Shown here: positions 52,658-61,150 of the stretch, piece after piece | How positions within the stretch are numbered: position 1 is the stretch's first letter | How the letters are laid out: each line of letters begins with the position of its first letter | Assembly: GCA_030432695.1 (NCBI GenBank) | Contig: JAUILN010000009.1 | Span: 310,001-374,000 of the forward strand | Length of the DNA stretch: 64,000 nt | From: a bacterium | Lineage (GTDB): Bacteria > Planctomycetota > UBA1135 > UBA2386 | Direction: 5' to 3' | Made by a program: the position numbers and the translations under genes | The notes under the pieces: generated by a model | Told to the model about the DNA's origin: nothing | The model's database searches: none | Seen by the model: only the letters and a program-made list of their open reading frames with translations

Positions 52658-53137
52658 ATGTTTGATTCGAACTCGGCGCGAATGCAGGTCGTCCTAGTGA
52701 TTACTGGGGTGGTCCTGGCTGGGTGTTCCGACGCCGCGGAGAAGGTGTCGGGCGACACCGGGAGCGAGCCGGTCGCGGCATTCAGCCCGCCGATAAGGAC
52801 CTACATGCGGAGCATTCATGACATGCTTGCTACGGATCTGAAGCAGCTCGCTTCTGAGTCAGGCAGGATTCCGACATACTCAGAAGCTATGGCGTCGTTG
52901 TGCCGACGTGAACCGGATAACGAGGCGCGCTTGGTTCTGCATGAGTACATTGAGATTGTGCCTCTAGAGAGCCCCGAGCTTGCCTACTGCATGATCTACT
53001 ATGGTGGTCGGGCATCTCAGGGTGAGGTGAACACGCTCGGACCCTACTTCATCCGCAGTGGGGAGATCGATAGATCAGCGGTGAGATCGCATACCCTCTC
53101 GTTGCGAGGCTCGGACCTTGTGCTGAAGACTCGCTGA
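52658..53137 (+). CDS. Putative lipoprotein of unknown function, lower GC than its neighbours
   Basis: A 159-residue protein from the ATG at 52658 (Met9 at 52682 is an alternative). The N-terminus 'MQVVLVITGVVLAGCSD' has a short hydrophobic run and a good lipobox LAGC, so an envelope lipoprotein is likely. The mature part has a helical segment ('RTYMRSIHDMLATDLKQLAS') and 'SPELAYCMIYYGG'; I do not recognise a family. By hand count, 52801-52920 is about 52% GC (63 of 120) against 82% for 51481-51540, and AT-rich codons are frequent. A REP-like palindrome lies directly upstream. These facts suggest recent acquisition. Confidence that it is a real gene is moderate. Confidence 0.6.
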   Translation: MFDSNSARMQVVLVITGVVLAGCSDAAEKVSGDTGSEPVAAFSPPIRTYMRSIHDMLATDLKQLASESGRIPTYSEAMASLCRREPDNEARLVLHEYIEIVPLESPELAYCMIYYGGRASQGEVNTLGPYFIRSGEIDRSAVRSHTLSLRGSDLVLKTR

Positions 53138-53165
53138 GTCGAGTCTGGAATCCACGACGCCGAGT

Positions 53166-53193
53166 TGGACCCGCGCGGGCCGGTGACGGTCCA
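53166..53193. terminator. Possible stem-loop between convergent genes
   Basis: TGGACC at 53166-53171 pairs with GGTCCA at 53188-53193, with an inner CCCGCGCGGG self-complementary stretch. It lies in the 62-base gap between converging stops. Without a T-run this is only a candidate terminator. Confidence 0.3.
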
Positions 53194-53199
53194 CGCCGC

Positions 53200-55374
53200 T
53201 TACCTACCCACGACGACCCAGACGCCGTTCGTCAGGGCGAGCAGGTTGGCGAAGCCTCCGGCCGGATCGAGGACCGCGGCCTGGGTGACGAAGGCGCCGC
53301 CGGCCAGCGTCGGGGTCGCCGGTACCGGCAGAGCCAACGCGACCTGGCCCGCGGCGTCGGTGGTCAGCGGCGGCACGGCGACCGCGGTCCCGGGCTGCAG
53401 CAGGATCGAGCAGGGGCCGGGATTGAAGACCGGCGGCGAGAACGACACCAGCAGTGCGGCGGCGGCCGATGGACGAGCCATGGTGATGCGCAGGTCGAAG
53501 TCCGGGGTGTCCAGGCGCGGGTAGCGGTTCGCAAGGAGGCGGGGCTCGCCCAGCGAGCCGACGCAGCCCTCGCCGATCGCCGCGGCCCAGGAGGCGGTGA
53601 AGGGCGCGGTCAGGGCCCAGAGGCCCGCCTCCTCCTGGTGGCCACGCAGCAGCAGGTTCCGCGTCGCGGGCTCCCAGGCGAGTTGCATCGAGAAGAGGAA
53701 CGGCGGGAGCGGGTCGATGAAGGGCTGACTCCACACGCCGCTGCCGTCGCGGACCCACTGCTCCGCGTCGAGGACCAGCACCTCGGTGTCCAGGTCGGGG
53801 TGGCTACCGAACGACAGCACCTCGGAGCCGGTGTGCGGGGCGTTCTGCGCGGTCCAGTCGGTACCGTTCCAGTCCCAGACCTCGAGGCGATTGCTGCGCG
53901 TTGAGCGGCCGGCGAGCAGGACCCGGCCGGAGCTCGCGTCGGTGGTCATCCCGGGGCGCGACATCGGCGGTGGGGAGTGCAGCGGCTGCAGTCGGGACCA
54001 GCTGCGCCCGTCCCAGCTCCAGGTCTCGTCGGTCCAGCCACCGGCCTGGGTGTAGCCGCCGAACAGCAGCACGCGTTGGCCGAGCGGGTCCCAGTGGGCG
54101 GCGGCGGAGACGCGTGCGGGGGGGCCGCTGGCCGTCGCGAGGCGCCAGGCGCTGGTGGTCCGGTCGTAGAGCCAGGTCTCGCCGTTCCACTGGCTCGCGC
54201 CGTCGGAGCCGCCGAACACCACCAGGTCGTCGCGCACCGGATCCATCGCCAGGGCGAACCGGTCACGCTGGAATCCGGCGCTGTTCAGGGGTTCGCGGGT
54301 CCAGCCCCGGCTGCCGCCGTAGTGGACCTCGGCGGCAGCCGAGATCGGATCGAAGTGGACCATCGCCACGTCGCCGCGCAGCAGGTCGGTGGTCAGCTGG
54401 CCCTGGTTGCGGGGTGCGGTGCGGGCCCATTCCTCGCGGAGCAGCGTGCCGTCCCAGGACAGGATGCGGACCTCGTCCTCGACCATCCCGCCGGCGAGCT
54501 CGTACAGCAGCATCCGCTGCCGGTTCGGATCGAAGGCCAGCGCCTGGGCGCGCAGGCCGGGCTGGATCGCCTGGGTCCAACGGTTGCCGTCCCACTCCCA
54601 GAGGCCGTCGCTCACCAACAGCGTCCGGCCGCGGAGCGGATCGTCGGCCATCGGCGGGTAGAGGAACGGCAGGGGTGCAGGGCGCGGACTGGTCGTCGCG
54701 GCCATCGCCCAGTCGGTGCCGTTCCAGGTCCAGGTGTCGTCGAGCGTGTTGCCCTGCGGGTCGGTGCCGCCGAAGAGCACCACGCCGACCCGCGTCGAGT
54801 CCGGGCCCAGGCAGAACGAGAAGCGCGGCGTCGGGGTGCGGGCGGTGGTCGCCCGGGTCCACGAGGTCCCGTCCCAGTGCCAGGTCTCTAGCGGGTTCGC
54901 GGCGGATCGCGTGCCGCGGCACGTCATGATCTGGCGGCGCGCAGGGTCCCACACCAGGGCTCCGGGGCCGCCGATCCCGAACGCCGGGTCGACGCCGTGG
55001 TCGGTCACTCGGATGCCGTCCCACTCCAGCGTCTCGCCGTTCGGGCCGGTCTGGACCAGGATCCGGCGGAGCGGGTCGTAGGCGACGTTGGTCGACTTGC
55101 TGGTCAGGTCGCCGGGGAGCCGGTGCAGGCCGCTCGAGGTGAATCCCCAGAAGCCGGACGACTGCTGGATCCGGCTGCCGCCCCAGCCCTGGTACTGGAA
55201 GTAGCCGCCGAACAGGACCGGCTTGCCGAGGTCGGCGTCGAACCACATCGCCGGCAGGGTGCGTTGGTTCATCTCGTCGAGCGGCGTGGCGCGTTGGGTC
55301 TGCGCGGTGGCCGGGGCCAGCGTCGTGGCGAGGCAGACTGCGGCGGCGAGGAGGCGGTGGAGCGGGATGTCCAT
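53200..55374 (-). CDS. Secreted kelch-like propeller protein with shared C-terminal module
   Basis: A 724-residue exported protein with a signal peptide (1-25, ending ATAQ). Residues 30-590 hold kelch-type repeats: 'VVLFGGTDPQGNTLDDTWTW' and 'RVLLFGGYTQAGGWTDETWS' show the glycine pair followed by DTW/ETW-W blades seen in galactose-oxidase-like propellers. No copper ligands or cytochrome motif are visible, so an enzymatic role is not supported. After IGEGCVGSLGEP a C-terminal module of about 130 residues ends 'LPVPATPTLAGGAFVTQAAV', then ALTNGVWVVVGR, clearly like the tails of neighbouring secreted proteins. It is likely surface-exposed or released; the binding partner is unknown. Confidence 0.88.
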   Translation of the reverse strand: MDIPLHRLLAAAVCLATTLAPATAQTQRATPLDEMNQRTLPAMWFDADLGKPVLFGGYFQYQGWGGSRIQQSSGFWGFTSSGLHRLPGDLTSKSTNVAYDPLRRILVQTGPNGETLEWDGIRVTDHGVDPAFGIGGPGALVWDPARRQIMTCRGTRSAANPLETWHWDGTSWTRATTARTPTPRFSFCLGPDSTRVGVVLFGGTDPQGNTLDDTWTWNGTDWAMAATTSPRPAPLPFLYPPMADDPLRGRTLLVSDGLWEWDGNRWTQAIQPGLRAQALAFDPNRQRMLLYELAGGMVEDEVRILSWDGTLLREEWARTAPRNQGQLTTDLLRGDVAMVHFDPISAAAEVHYGGSRGWTREPLNSAGFQRDRFALAMDPVRDDLVVFGGSDGASQWNGETWLYDRTTSAWRLATASGPPARVSAAAHWDPLGQRVLLFGGYTQAGGWTDETWSWDGRSWSRLQPLHSPPPMSRPGMTTDASSGRVLLAGRSTRSNRLEVWDWNGTDWTAQNAPHTGSEVLSFGSHPDLDTEVLVLDAEQWVRDGSGVWSQPFIDPLPPFLFSMQLAWEPATRNLLLRGHQEEAGLWALTAPFTASWAAAIGEGCVGSLGEPRLLANRYPRLDTPDFDLRITMARPSAAAALLVSFSPPVFNPGPCSILLQPGTAVAVPPLTTDAAGQVALALPVPATPTLAGGAFVTQAAVLDPAGGFANLLALTNGVWVVVGR

Positions 55375-55642
55375 GGCGGGTTCGGGCTGAATCGGCGATC
55401 TGTTCGCAGGCTGCAGGGCACCTACCGTGCCGGTGGCTGGACCAGGCTCGGATCGTTGCGTTCAGGGTGCGCGTGGTGGGTGAGCGTCACGGCTCCGGAA
55501 CGGCTTTCCGCCGATCGCACGCCGCGCTCGTGGCGACACGGGGGTGTCTGGAAAGATGGACCCGTGGACCCGTGGACTCGGGCGAAGACGACGCGCGCGG
55601 CGGGTGATCGGCGAGGGCGACGAAGGGTCCGTCAGGCCCGAC
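55375..55642. other. Non-coding gap with possible remnant of the DUF3592 gene end
   Basis: This gap of 268 bases holds no intact gene. Its right part (55593-55614) matches 52539-52560, the end of the DUF3592 gene, at 20 of 22 positions including the stop codon. In the same frame the preceding codons read WTRGPVDS then GEDDARGG, against WVRERVGS and GEDEAGGG in the intact gene. Confidence 0.5.
55563..55607 (+). pseudogene. Degraded copy of the DUF3592 gene 3' end
   Basis: About 16 codons ending in TGA at 55605-55607 resemble the C-terminal residues of the DUF3592 protein (see the gene ending at 52553), with a 4-residue gap in the alignment. Nothing recognisable of the rest of that gene is found upstream, so this would be a small leftover of duplication or rearrangement. 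Chance similarity in GC-rich sequence remains possible. Confidence 0.4.
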
Positions 55643-55978
55643 TCAGAGTCGGATCCGCAGCGGCGCGCGGCCGGGTTGCCAGTCGAACTCGCGGCTGAGG
55701 TGGATCACTTCGAAGCGCAGCTCCCTCCATACCCAGTGCGCGGACGTCATGATCGAGAACTGGAGTCGGCCGGTCCTCGGCGGGTCCTCGGGAAACCCCG
55801 TCGGGTACTCGATCGCGCGGAAGGTGGTGGGTTCCCGCGGCTCTCGCACCAGGCGTTCCGATGTCGTGGACCTCGCCTGCACGTAACCGAGCACGGCAGC
55901 CACCGATGGAGTGACGATCAGCAACGCGAGCAGCCGGCGCTCGAGAGACGTGAACCGACTACGGAACTCGACTTCCAT
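55643..55978 (-). CDS. Small hypothetical membrane protein
   Basis: A 111-residue product from the ATG at 55978 (a further ATG lies 8 codons upstream). It has a basic N-terminus, one hydrophobic helix (about 15-34, 'RRLLALLIVTPSVAAVLGYV'), and a polar C-terminal domain with 'FSIMTSAHWVWRELRFEVIH'. No family is recognised. Codon choice is plausible and the topology is sensible, so I favour a real gene, but size and isolation keep confidence modest. Two REP-like palindromes lie just upstream of its start. Confidence 0.5.
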   Translation of the reverse strand: MEVEFRSRFTSLERRLLALLIVTPSVAAVLGYVQARSTTSERLVREPREPTTFRAIEYPTGFPEDPPRTGRLQFSIMTSAHWVWRELRFEVIHLSREFDWQPGRAPLRIRL

Positions 55979-56011
55979 CGTCGGGCGAGGATTGCCCTGC
56001 AATTCGTACAG

Positions 56012-56028
56012 CCGGTGCCTGGCACCGG
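56012..56028. repeat. REP-like palindrome, copy 2
   Basis: CCGGTGCCTGGCACCGG is a perfect palindrome around a central T. Its core GGTGCCTGGCACC is identical to that of copy 3, about 110 bases away. Confidence 0.7.
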
Positions 56029-56122
56029 TCGGACGGCTTCCACTGCACGAGCACCGATCGGGAACGCGTGATCGATCACTGGTTCAGCGCGAGACTCTCC
56101 CGTCTCCTCCCTCCGCGAATCT

Positions 56123-56153
56123 GTCGTAGTTGGTGCCTGGCACCAACCACGAC
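56123..56153. repeat. REP-like palindrome, copy 3
   Basis: A 31-base element with 15-base arms (GTCGTAGTTGGTGCC and GGCACCAACCACGAC), one mismatch and a central T. It lies 5 bases from the stop codon of the convergent FG-GAP gene, a usual place for REP elements. Confidence 0.75.
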
Positions 56154-56158
56154 ACAAG

Positions 56159-58720
56159 TCAGAACAGCACGGTGCGGGTGGTCACGCCGCTGAGGCGCAG
56201 CTGGGTACCTTCGACGAACACCGCCTGCGCGGTCAGAGGCACGCCGAGGATGCGTGGGTCGAGGGGGATGGTGAGTGCCAGGTCGAAGGGCGAGCCGTCG
56301 CCGGGGACGGGGCCGGGGGGCGCGACCAGGATGGTCTTCGTCGGGTCGACGCGGAGCGTGCCGAGGCCGGGGAGTGCGAGGGGGGCGGTCGGTGGCGCTG
56401 CTTGCAGGACCACTGCCGCCGTGACCGGTGCGGGCGCGAAGGCGCGGAGGCGTAGCGGGAAGGCCTGGCCGGTGCGCGCCAGCCGCGGCATCCACAGGTC
56501 GCGGCGGTGGTGGAGGAACATTCCGGACTCGGCGGCGAGGTCGAGGTCGCCGTCGTCGTCCACGTCGGCGAACACGGCGCGGCGGCCGACCAGTTGGCCG
56601 TCGAACCAGGTGCCGGCAGGCGGCGCCGAGAAATTGCCCGCGCCGCCGTTCAGCGCGACCAGCGCGATGCCGAACCTGCTGGTGCCGCCACCGACGCGCA
56701 GCGTCAGCGCATCGAGGTCGCCGTCCTCGTCCAGGTCGACCAGCCAAGCCTGCTGGCAGGCACCTGTGGGCTGCGCCGGCAATGCGGCGCCTCGGGTGAA
56801 CGCTCCGGTGCCGTCGTTGAGGTAGACCGCGTCGTCGGTGCCGACCGCGCCGAGCAGGACGTCGAGGTCGCCGTCGCCGTCCAAGTCGCCCGCGGCGATC
56901 CGCGACGCACGCGGTGCGCCGGGGAACACCGCGCCGGGCACGGTGGTGAAGCCGCCCGAGCCGTCGTTGCGCCACTGGCTCTGGCCGGGGAAGAACGGGT
57001 CGTCGATCACCGCGACGACGTCGAGGTCGCCATCGCCGTCGAAGTCGCCGAGCGCGCCATCGGTGTAGATGCCGGTCGCTGCCGGCATGGTCGTGCCGAG
57101 GGTGAACACGCCGCCGAAGCTGTTCCGGTACAGCATCGGCCGCGTGCCGATCACGACGAAGTCGACGTCGCCATCGTTGTCGACGTCGCCCGGCAGCAGG
57201 CGGTTGCTGCCCTCGGAGACCGCGGGGAGCTGGGTGGAGACGTCGAGGAAGCCGGTGCCGCGGATGTTGGCGAACAGCAGATCGGGCTGCGGGAAGGGCG
57301 CGTCGAGCGCGCCACCCACCGCGCCGAGCAGGTCGGGCCAGCCGTCGCCGTTGACGTCGGCGAACACCATGCGCGCGCCGGGACGCGACGCGCTGAGTGT
57401 CCGCCAGGTCACGCCGCCTTGGCCGTCGCCGTAGCCGAGCACGCATTCCGCGGGTGCCCGGCCGCTCAGCGGTTCGCGCGCACCGGCGAAGTCGAGGTCG
57501 CCATCGCCGTCGACGTCGGCGGCGTCGTGGATGCGGACCTCCACCGCCGGCTGGTAGGCGCGGCCGGCCGCGCGCAGGTAGCCGGCGCCGGTCGGGCCAT
57601 CGATCCACAGCTCCGGTCCGTTGCTCTGGAACAGCAGATCGAGGCCGTGTCGACCGTCGAGGTCGGTCAGCAGCATCGCCTGGCCTGGTGCGTACGCCGA
57701 CTCGGGGGCTCGCCCCTCGAGCTGGAACACCGAACCGGGGCCGTTGCGCCAGATCTGCGGCGGGCCATCCGACGTCCGGAGCACCGCGTCGACGTCGCCG
57801 TCGAGATCGAGGTCGCCGACCAGGAGTGCGCGCACGGTGGATCCCGCGGGCACCGCTGCGCCGGTCCGCTCGGTGAACGAGCCGGAACCGTCGTTGTCGA
57901 AGCGGCGCACCTGCGAGCCATCGACCAGCAACACGTCGAGGTCCAGGTCGCCGTCGAGGTCGGCGGTGGCGAGCGACTGTGCGCGTCCCGCTCCCGCTGG
58001 CCGCAGGTTGGGCGTCGGGTGGAGCACGAAGCCTGGCCCGGGCACGCGGATCAGCAGCACGTCCCCGCGCGCCGGGTCGGTGGTCATGTGCAGCAGGTCG
58101 TTGCGGCCGTCGCCGTTGAAGTCGCGGACCGCCGTCAGTCCGCGGTGCGGTCTGGGCATCGCGCTGAGCAGCGAGGCGGTCGCATCGGCGAAGCGGCCCG
58201 AGGGGGTCCACATCCACGTCAACGGGCCGTCGAGCGAGGGCACGACCAGGTCCCTCACGCCGTCCTGGTTCAGGTCGACGGCGATCGGCGGCTCTGCGAG
58301 GTCGGGGACGAACGCCACCGCCGGCAGGATGCTCGCGCCGACCGAGGTGAACGCCAGGCCGCCGTCGTTGCGCAGCGCGTCGACACCGTTCGAGTCCATG
58401 ACGACCAGGTCGAGGTCGCCGTCGCCGTCGAAGTCGAGGGCGGTCGCGCTCCAGGCCGGCAGCGGGCCGGCCGGCAGACTGCGGCCGGTGACGAAGCGGC
58501 CGTCGGGTCGAGCCGCGTGGAGGAGGAGTCCCGAGACGGGACCCACAGTCAACAGGTCCGCGAGCCCATCGCCATCGAAGTCGGCGTGCAGGTACTGCTG
58601 GGCATCTTCGGGCAGTGGCTCGAGGTCGGCGAGTACGCGCCGGCCGAACTGCTGCGAGGGGAGCAGCGCGAGCGCGCAGGTCGCCACGAGGACGGATCCG
58701 GGGAGTCGGGGGGTGGGCAT
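56159..58720 (-). CDS. Large secreted FG-GAP/VCBS repeat protein with shared C-terminal module
   Basis: An 853-residue exported protein from the ATG at 58720 (signal peptide to about 23, ending LLPSQQ). It has some 13 FG-GAP/VCBS repeats, each with a calcium loop such as DFDGDGLADLL, DLDGDLDLDVLL or DVDNDGDVDFVV, probably forming two seven-bladed propellers over residues 40-735. The C-terminal 115 residues are the module shared with other secreted proteins here (TIPLDPRILGVPLTAQAVFV then a Ser-Gly and TVLF ending). There is no membrane anchor. Extracellular adhesion or scaffold function is inferred from repeat type only. Upstream in-frame codons overlap the divergent gene and are not part of it. 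Confidence 0.9.
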   Translation of the reverse strand: MPTPRLPGSVLVATCALALLPSQQFGRRVLADLEPLPEDAQQYLHADFDGDGLADLLTVGPVSGLLLHAARPDGRFVTGRSLPAGPLPAWSATALDFDGDGDLDLVVMDSNGVDALRNDGGLAFTSVGASILPAVAFVPDLAEPPIAVDLNQDGVRDLVVPSLDGPLTWMWTPSGRFADATASLLSAMPRPHRGLTAVRDFNGDGRNDLLHMTTDPARGDVLLIRVPGPGFVLHPTPNLRPAGAGRAQSLATADLDGDLDLDVLLVDGSQVRRFDNDGSGSFTERTGAAVPAGSTVRALLVGDLDLDGDVDAVLRTSDGPPQIWRNGPGSVFQLEGRAPESAYAPGQAMLLTDLDGRHGLDLLFQSNGPELWIDGPTGAGYLRAAGRAYQPAVEVRIHDAADVDGDGDLDFAGAREPLSGRAPAECVLGYGDGQGGVTWRTLSASRPGARMVFADVNGDGWPDLLGAVGGALDAPFPQPDLLFANIRGTGFLDVSTQLPAVSEGSNRLLPGDVDNDGDVDFVVIGTRPMLYRNSFGGVFTLGTTMPAATGIYTDGALGDFDGDGDLDVVAVIDDPFFPGQSQWRNDGSGGFTTVPGAVFPGAPRASRIAAGDLDGDGDLDVLLGAVGTDDAVYLNDGTGAFTRGAALPAQPTGACQQAWLVDLDEDGDLDALTLRVGGGTSRFGIALVALNGGAGNFSAPPAGTWFDGQLVGRRAVFADVDDDGDLDLAAESGMFLHHRRDLWMPRLARTGQAFPLRLRAFAPAPVTAAVVLQAAPPTAPLALPGLGTLRVDPTKTILVAPPGPVPGDGSPFDLALTIPLDPRILGVPLTAQAVFVEGTQLRLSGVTTRTVLF

Positions 58721-58873
58721 GCGGCAGTCAAGTATCGCCCAGGATCTCGTCCGGGGACGCCGACGGGCGATCCTCCCGGCCCGGGCGGGGGCAGTGAAGT
58801 TCCGTGGTTCCCCCGTCACGGTCGCTTCCGCGGTGCATCTCCAGGGCTCCCGATCAACCCGAAGGAGTCCCAC
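58721..58873. promoter_or_regulatory. Divergent intergenic region with ribosome site for a TTG start
   Basis: These 153 bases separate two divergent genes for secreted proteins. GAAGGAG at 58861-58867 sits 6 bases before the TTG at 58874 and supports that start. No promoter boxes can be assigned. Confidence 0.4.
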
Positions 58874-61150
58874 TTGAGCACCTGCCCCCAACCGGCAGCG
58901 CCCCGCCGCGCCGGCCTCACCTGGTTCCTGGCCGGCTGCGCCGCAGCACTTCCGGCCCAGTCCGATCCCAAGTCCGAGCCCGTCGGTCCGCCGGTGGCGC
59001 TGTCGCCCGCCGAGTGGGCCGCGGTCCATCGCGCTGCGCCACCGCCCGCGGTCGAGGGTGCCGAGGTGCAGCATCCGGCAGCCGCAGGCGCGCCGCGGCT
59101 GCCGGTGTCCCAGGTCCTGGTGGACCAGCAGGGCGACCGGATCTGGGCGGTCGGCAGCACCTACAAGGCCTGCTTCGATGCCGACGGCTTCTGCTACGTG
59201 CCGTTCCTCGGCTCGGACGTCGCGGCGAACCACCCGGTGCGGTTCGTGGTCGAGCGCGTCCAGGTGGCGGGTCGCGACCTGCCGGTCGGCAAGGTCGAGC
59301 GGGTCGGTGCCGAGGGCAGGGTCGTCTCGCTGCAGCGCGGCGCGGTGCGGGAGGAGTACCGCCTCGACCTCGAGCAGGTCGAACAGGTCTTCGTCGTCGA
59401 GGCTCCATCGCCCGGCGACGTGGTCGTCGACCTGCGCGCCGAGACCGATCTGGACCTCGACCCGACGAGTCCGGACATCCGCTTCGTGCACGAGCGCGGC
59501 TCGGTGGACTACGGGACCGCCTACGTGGTCGCCGACGGCTCCCGGACCGAGATCGTCACCGAGCGCACCGCGCGCGGTCTGCGCCTGACGGTTCCCGCCG
59601 CCGCGCGTGCAGCTGGCCCGGTGGTGATCGATCCGATCATCTCGACCTCCTCCACGTCGTTCTCCAGCCGGCCGAACGACAGCTTCTTCCCGGACATCTC
59701 CTACGACGCGACGCAGGACCGCTACCTGGTGGTCTGGCAATACGCGTTCTCCGCCGCCGACCACGACATCTACGCCGAGCTGCGCGACGGCAACGGTGGA
59801 GCCCTGGGCCAGCTGATCGCGATCGACGTGTCGCTGTCCCGCGAGAGCCTGCCGCGGGTCGCCAGTGTCAACGCCGCGGACCGCTTCGTGGTCGTCTACG
59901 AGAAGCGCGACCCGGCCCACGCCCAGGGGCGTTCGATGCTCTGGACGCGTCTGGTGAACGCGAACTCGCCGGTCCCGGTTGGTGGCTCGTTCCTGATCAG
60001 CGATCCGACCGTGGGGCCCGGCAACAACGTGGTGCCCGACGTCGCGGGGGATGGCGCGAACGGGACCTTCTGGTGCGTCGCCTGGACGCTCGAGATCAGC
60101 GCGACCGAGAGCTGGATCGTCGCGCGCACTTTCGACGCCAATGGCAATGCGACCAATGCTCTGCAGACCTACGTCGAGCAGCGCAGCAACCGCATCTTCG
60201 CCAACGTCTCGCTGAGTTCGACCAACGCGGCCGGGGTGTGGTGTCTGGGCTACGGCCACGCGTTCTCGGCCACGGACTGGGACATCCATGGGGTGACGCT
60301 CGACTGGCGCGCGGTCATCGTCTCGCGAGCGATCCTCGACCTCTCCACCCATGTGGACCGCTATCCGACGGTGTCCGCGCCGCTGATCCGTCCCTCCGGT
60401 GAGCCGGTGTTCCTGGTCACCTACGAACGCGAGTCCTTCGGTTCCGCGGAGGCCGGCGTGCTCAATACCAGGCTCACGCGTCTGACGGGCGCGAACCTCA
60501 CGGCGACCTTCGGGGTCGGTCGCTATTGGGTCCGCTGTGAGAGCGACGGCTGCCGTTTCGTGGTCACCGGGGCTCCCTCCGCACCCGCGAGCGCGGTCTC
60601 GACCCTGGGATTCGGCAGCCAGGGCCTCGTCGGGATCGAGTCGCCCCAGCGGCTCCCCGGCACTTCGGAGTTCCTGCGTCTGTGCAGCAAGGGCGCCCAC
60701 GGCGGCTCGCCCACCGACCATGCGATCGCCTTCGTCGATACCTCGGCCACGCCGGACGTCGTCCGGATCACCACCTACTCGGGGCGCCAGCCTGGTCCCA
60801 CCTACGTTCGCCACGCGATGGCCTGCGGTTCGATGAACGTGTCGGTGACCGGTCGGCCATACCTCGGCGAGACGGTGCGGTTCGGGCTCACCAATGCAGG
60901 GGGCCTGTTCTCCGGTCTTTTGCTCGGTGTTCCGGAGCCGTCGTCCGGTGTGTGGTGTGCGAGCTGTCGGATCGGTGTGGACCTTGCTGGGCCGACCGTG
61001 AGCCTCTCGGGCACCGTGGTCCCGGTGCCGATCCCCTGTGATCTCGGCCTCGTGGGCGTGATCGTGGCGGCGCAGGCCTACAGCCTCGGCAATGGGCCGT
61101 GCGGTGGCGGTCTGGTCCTCAGCGACACCATCGAAATGACGATCCGATGA
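58874..61150 (+). CDS. Secreted repeat protein of unknown function with shared C-terminal module
   Basis: A 758-residue exported protein. The start is TTG at 58874, supported by GAAGGAG upstream and by a signal peptide right after it (ending LPAQ; a LAGC inside could also act as a lipobox). Residues 60-250 contain a beta domain ending 'GPVVIDPIISTS', as in proteins with 'SBBP'-type or repeat-domain leaders. Residues 250-620 have propeller-like repeats, e.g. 'DISYDATQDRYLVVWQYAFS' and 'NGTFWCVAWTLEISATESW'. The last 130 residues, starting ACGSMNVSVTG and holding VPIPCDLGLVGVIVAAQAYS, match the shared tail, with extra cysteines. I do not recognise the family; it is likely a surface or extracellular protein. 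Confidence 0.85.
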   Translation: MSTCPQPAAPRRAGLTWFLAGCAAALPAQSDPKSEPVGPPVALSPAEWAAVHRAAPPPAVEGAEVQHPAAAGAPRLPVSQVLVDQQGDRIWAVGSTYKACFDADGFCYVPFLGSDVAANHPVRFVVERVQVAGRDLPVGKVERVGAEGRVVSLQRGAVREEYRLDLEQVEQVFVVEAPSPGDVVVDLRAETDLDLDPTSPDIRFVHERGSVDYGTAYVVADGSRTEIVTERTARGLRLTVPAAARAAGPVVIDPIISTSSTSFSSRPNDSFFPDISYDATQDRYLVVWQYAFSAADHDIYAELRDGNGGALGQLIAIDVSLSRESLPRVASVNAADRFVVVYEKRDPAHAQGRSMLWTRLVNANSPVPVGGSFLISDPTVGPGNNVVPDVAGDGANGTFWCVAWTLEISATESWIVARTFDANGNATNALQTYVEQRSNRIFANVSLSSTNAAGVWCLGYGHAFSATDWDIHGVTLDWRAVIVSRAILDLSTHVDRYPTVSAPLIRPSGEPVFLVTYERESFGSAEAGVLNTRLTRLTGANLTATFGVGRYWVRCESDGCRFVVTGAPSAPASAVSTLGFGSQGLVGIESPQRLPGTSEFLRLCSKGAHGGSPTDHAIAFVDTSATPDVVRITTYSGRQPGPTYVRHAMACGSMNVSVTGRPYLGETVRFGLTNAGGLFSGLLLGVPEPSSGVWCASCRIGVDLAGPTVSLSGTVVPVPIPCDLGLVGVIVAAQAYSLGNGPCGGGLVLSDTIEMTIR

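Noticed and set aside
46565-55390. ACCCGCC directly before the ATG of two secreted-protein genes (46564 and 55374)
   Set aside because: Only seven bases agree and other genes of the group lack it; this is likely chance in GC-rich DNA.
56507-58873. N-terminal extension of the secreted protein at 58874-61150
   Set aside because: It is antisense to the FG-GAP gene; the signal peptide follows the TTG at 58874 directly.
43886-61150. PEP-CTERM, LPXTG or type IX signals at the ends of the secreted proteins
   Set aside because: The ends carry no hydrophobic helix with basic tail, no LPXTG and no typical type IX motif; the shared module looks different.
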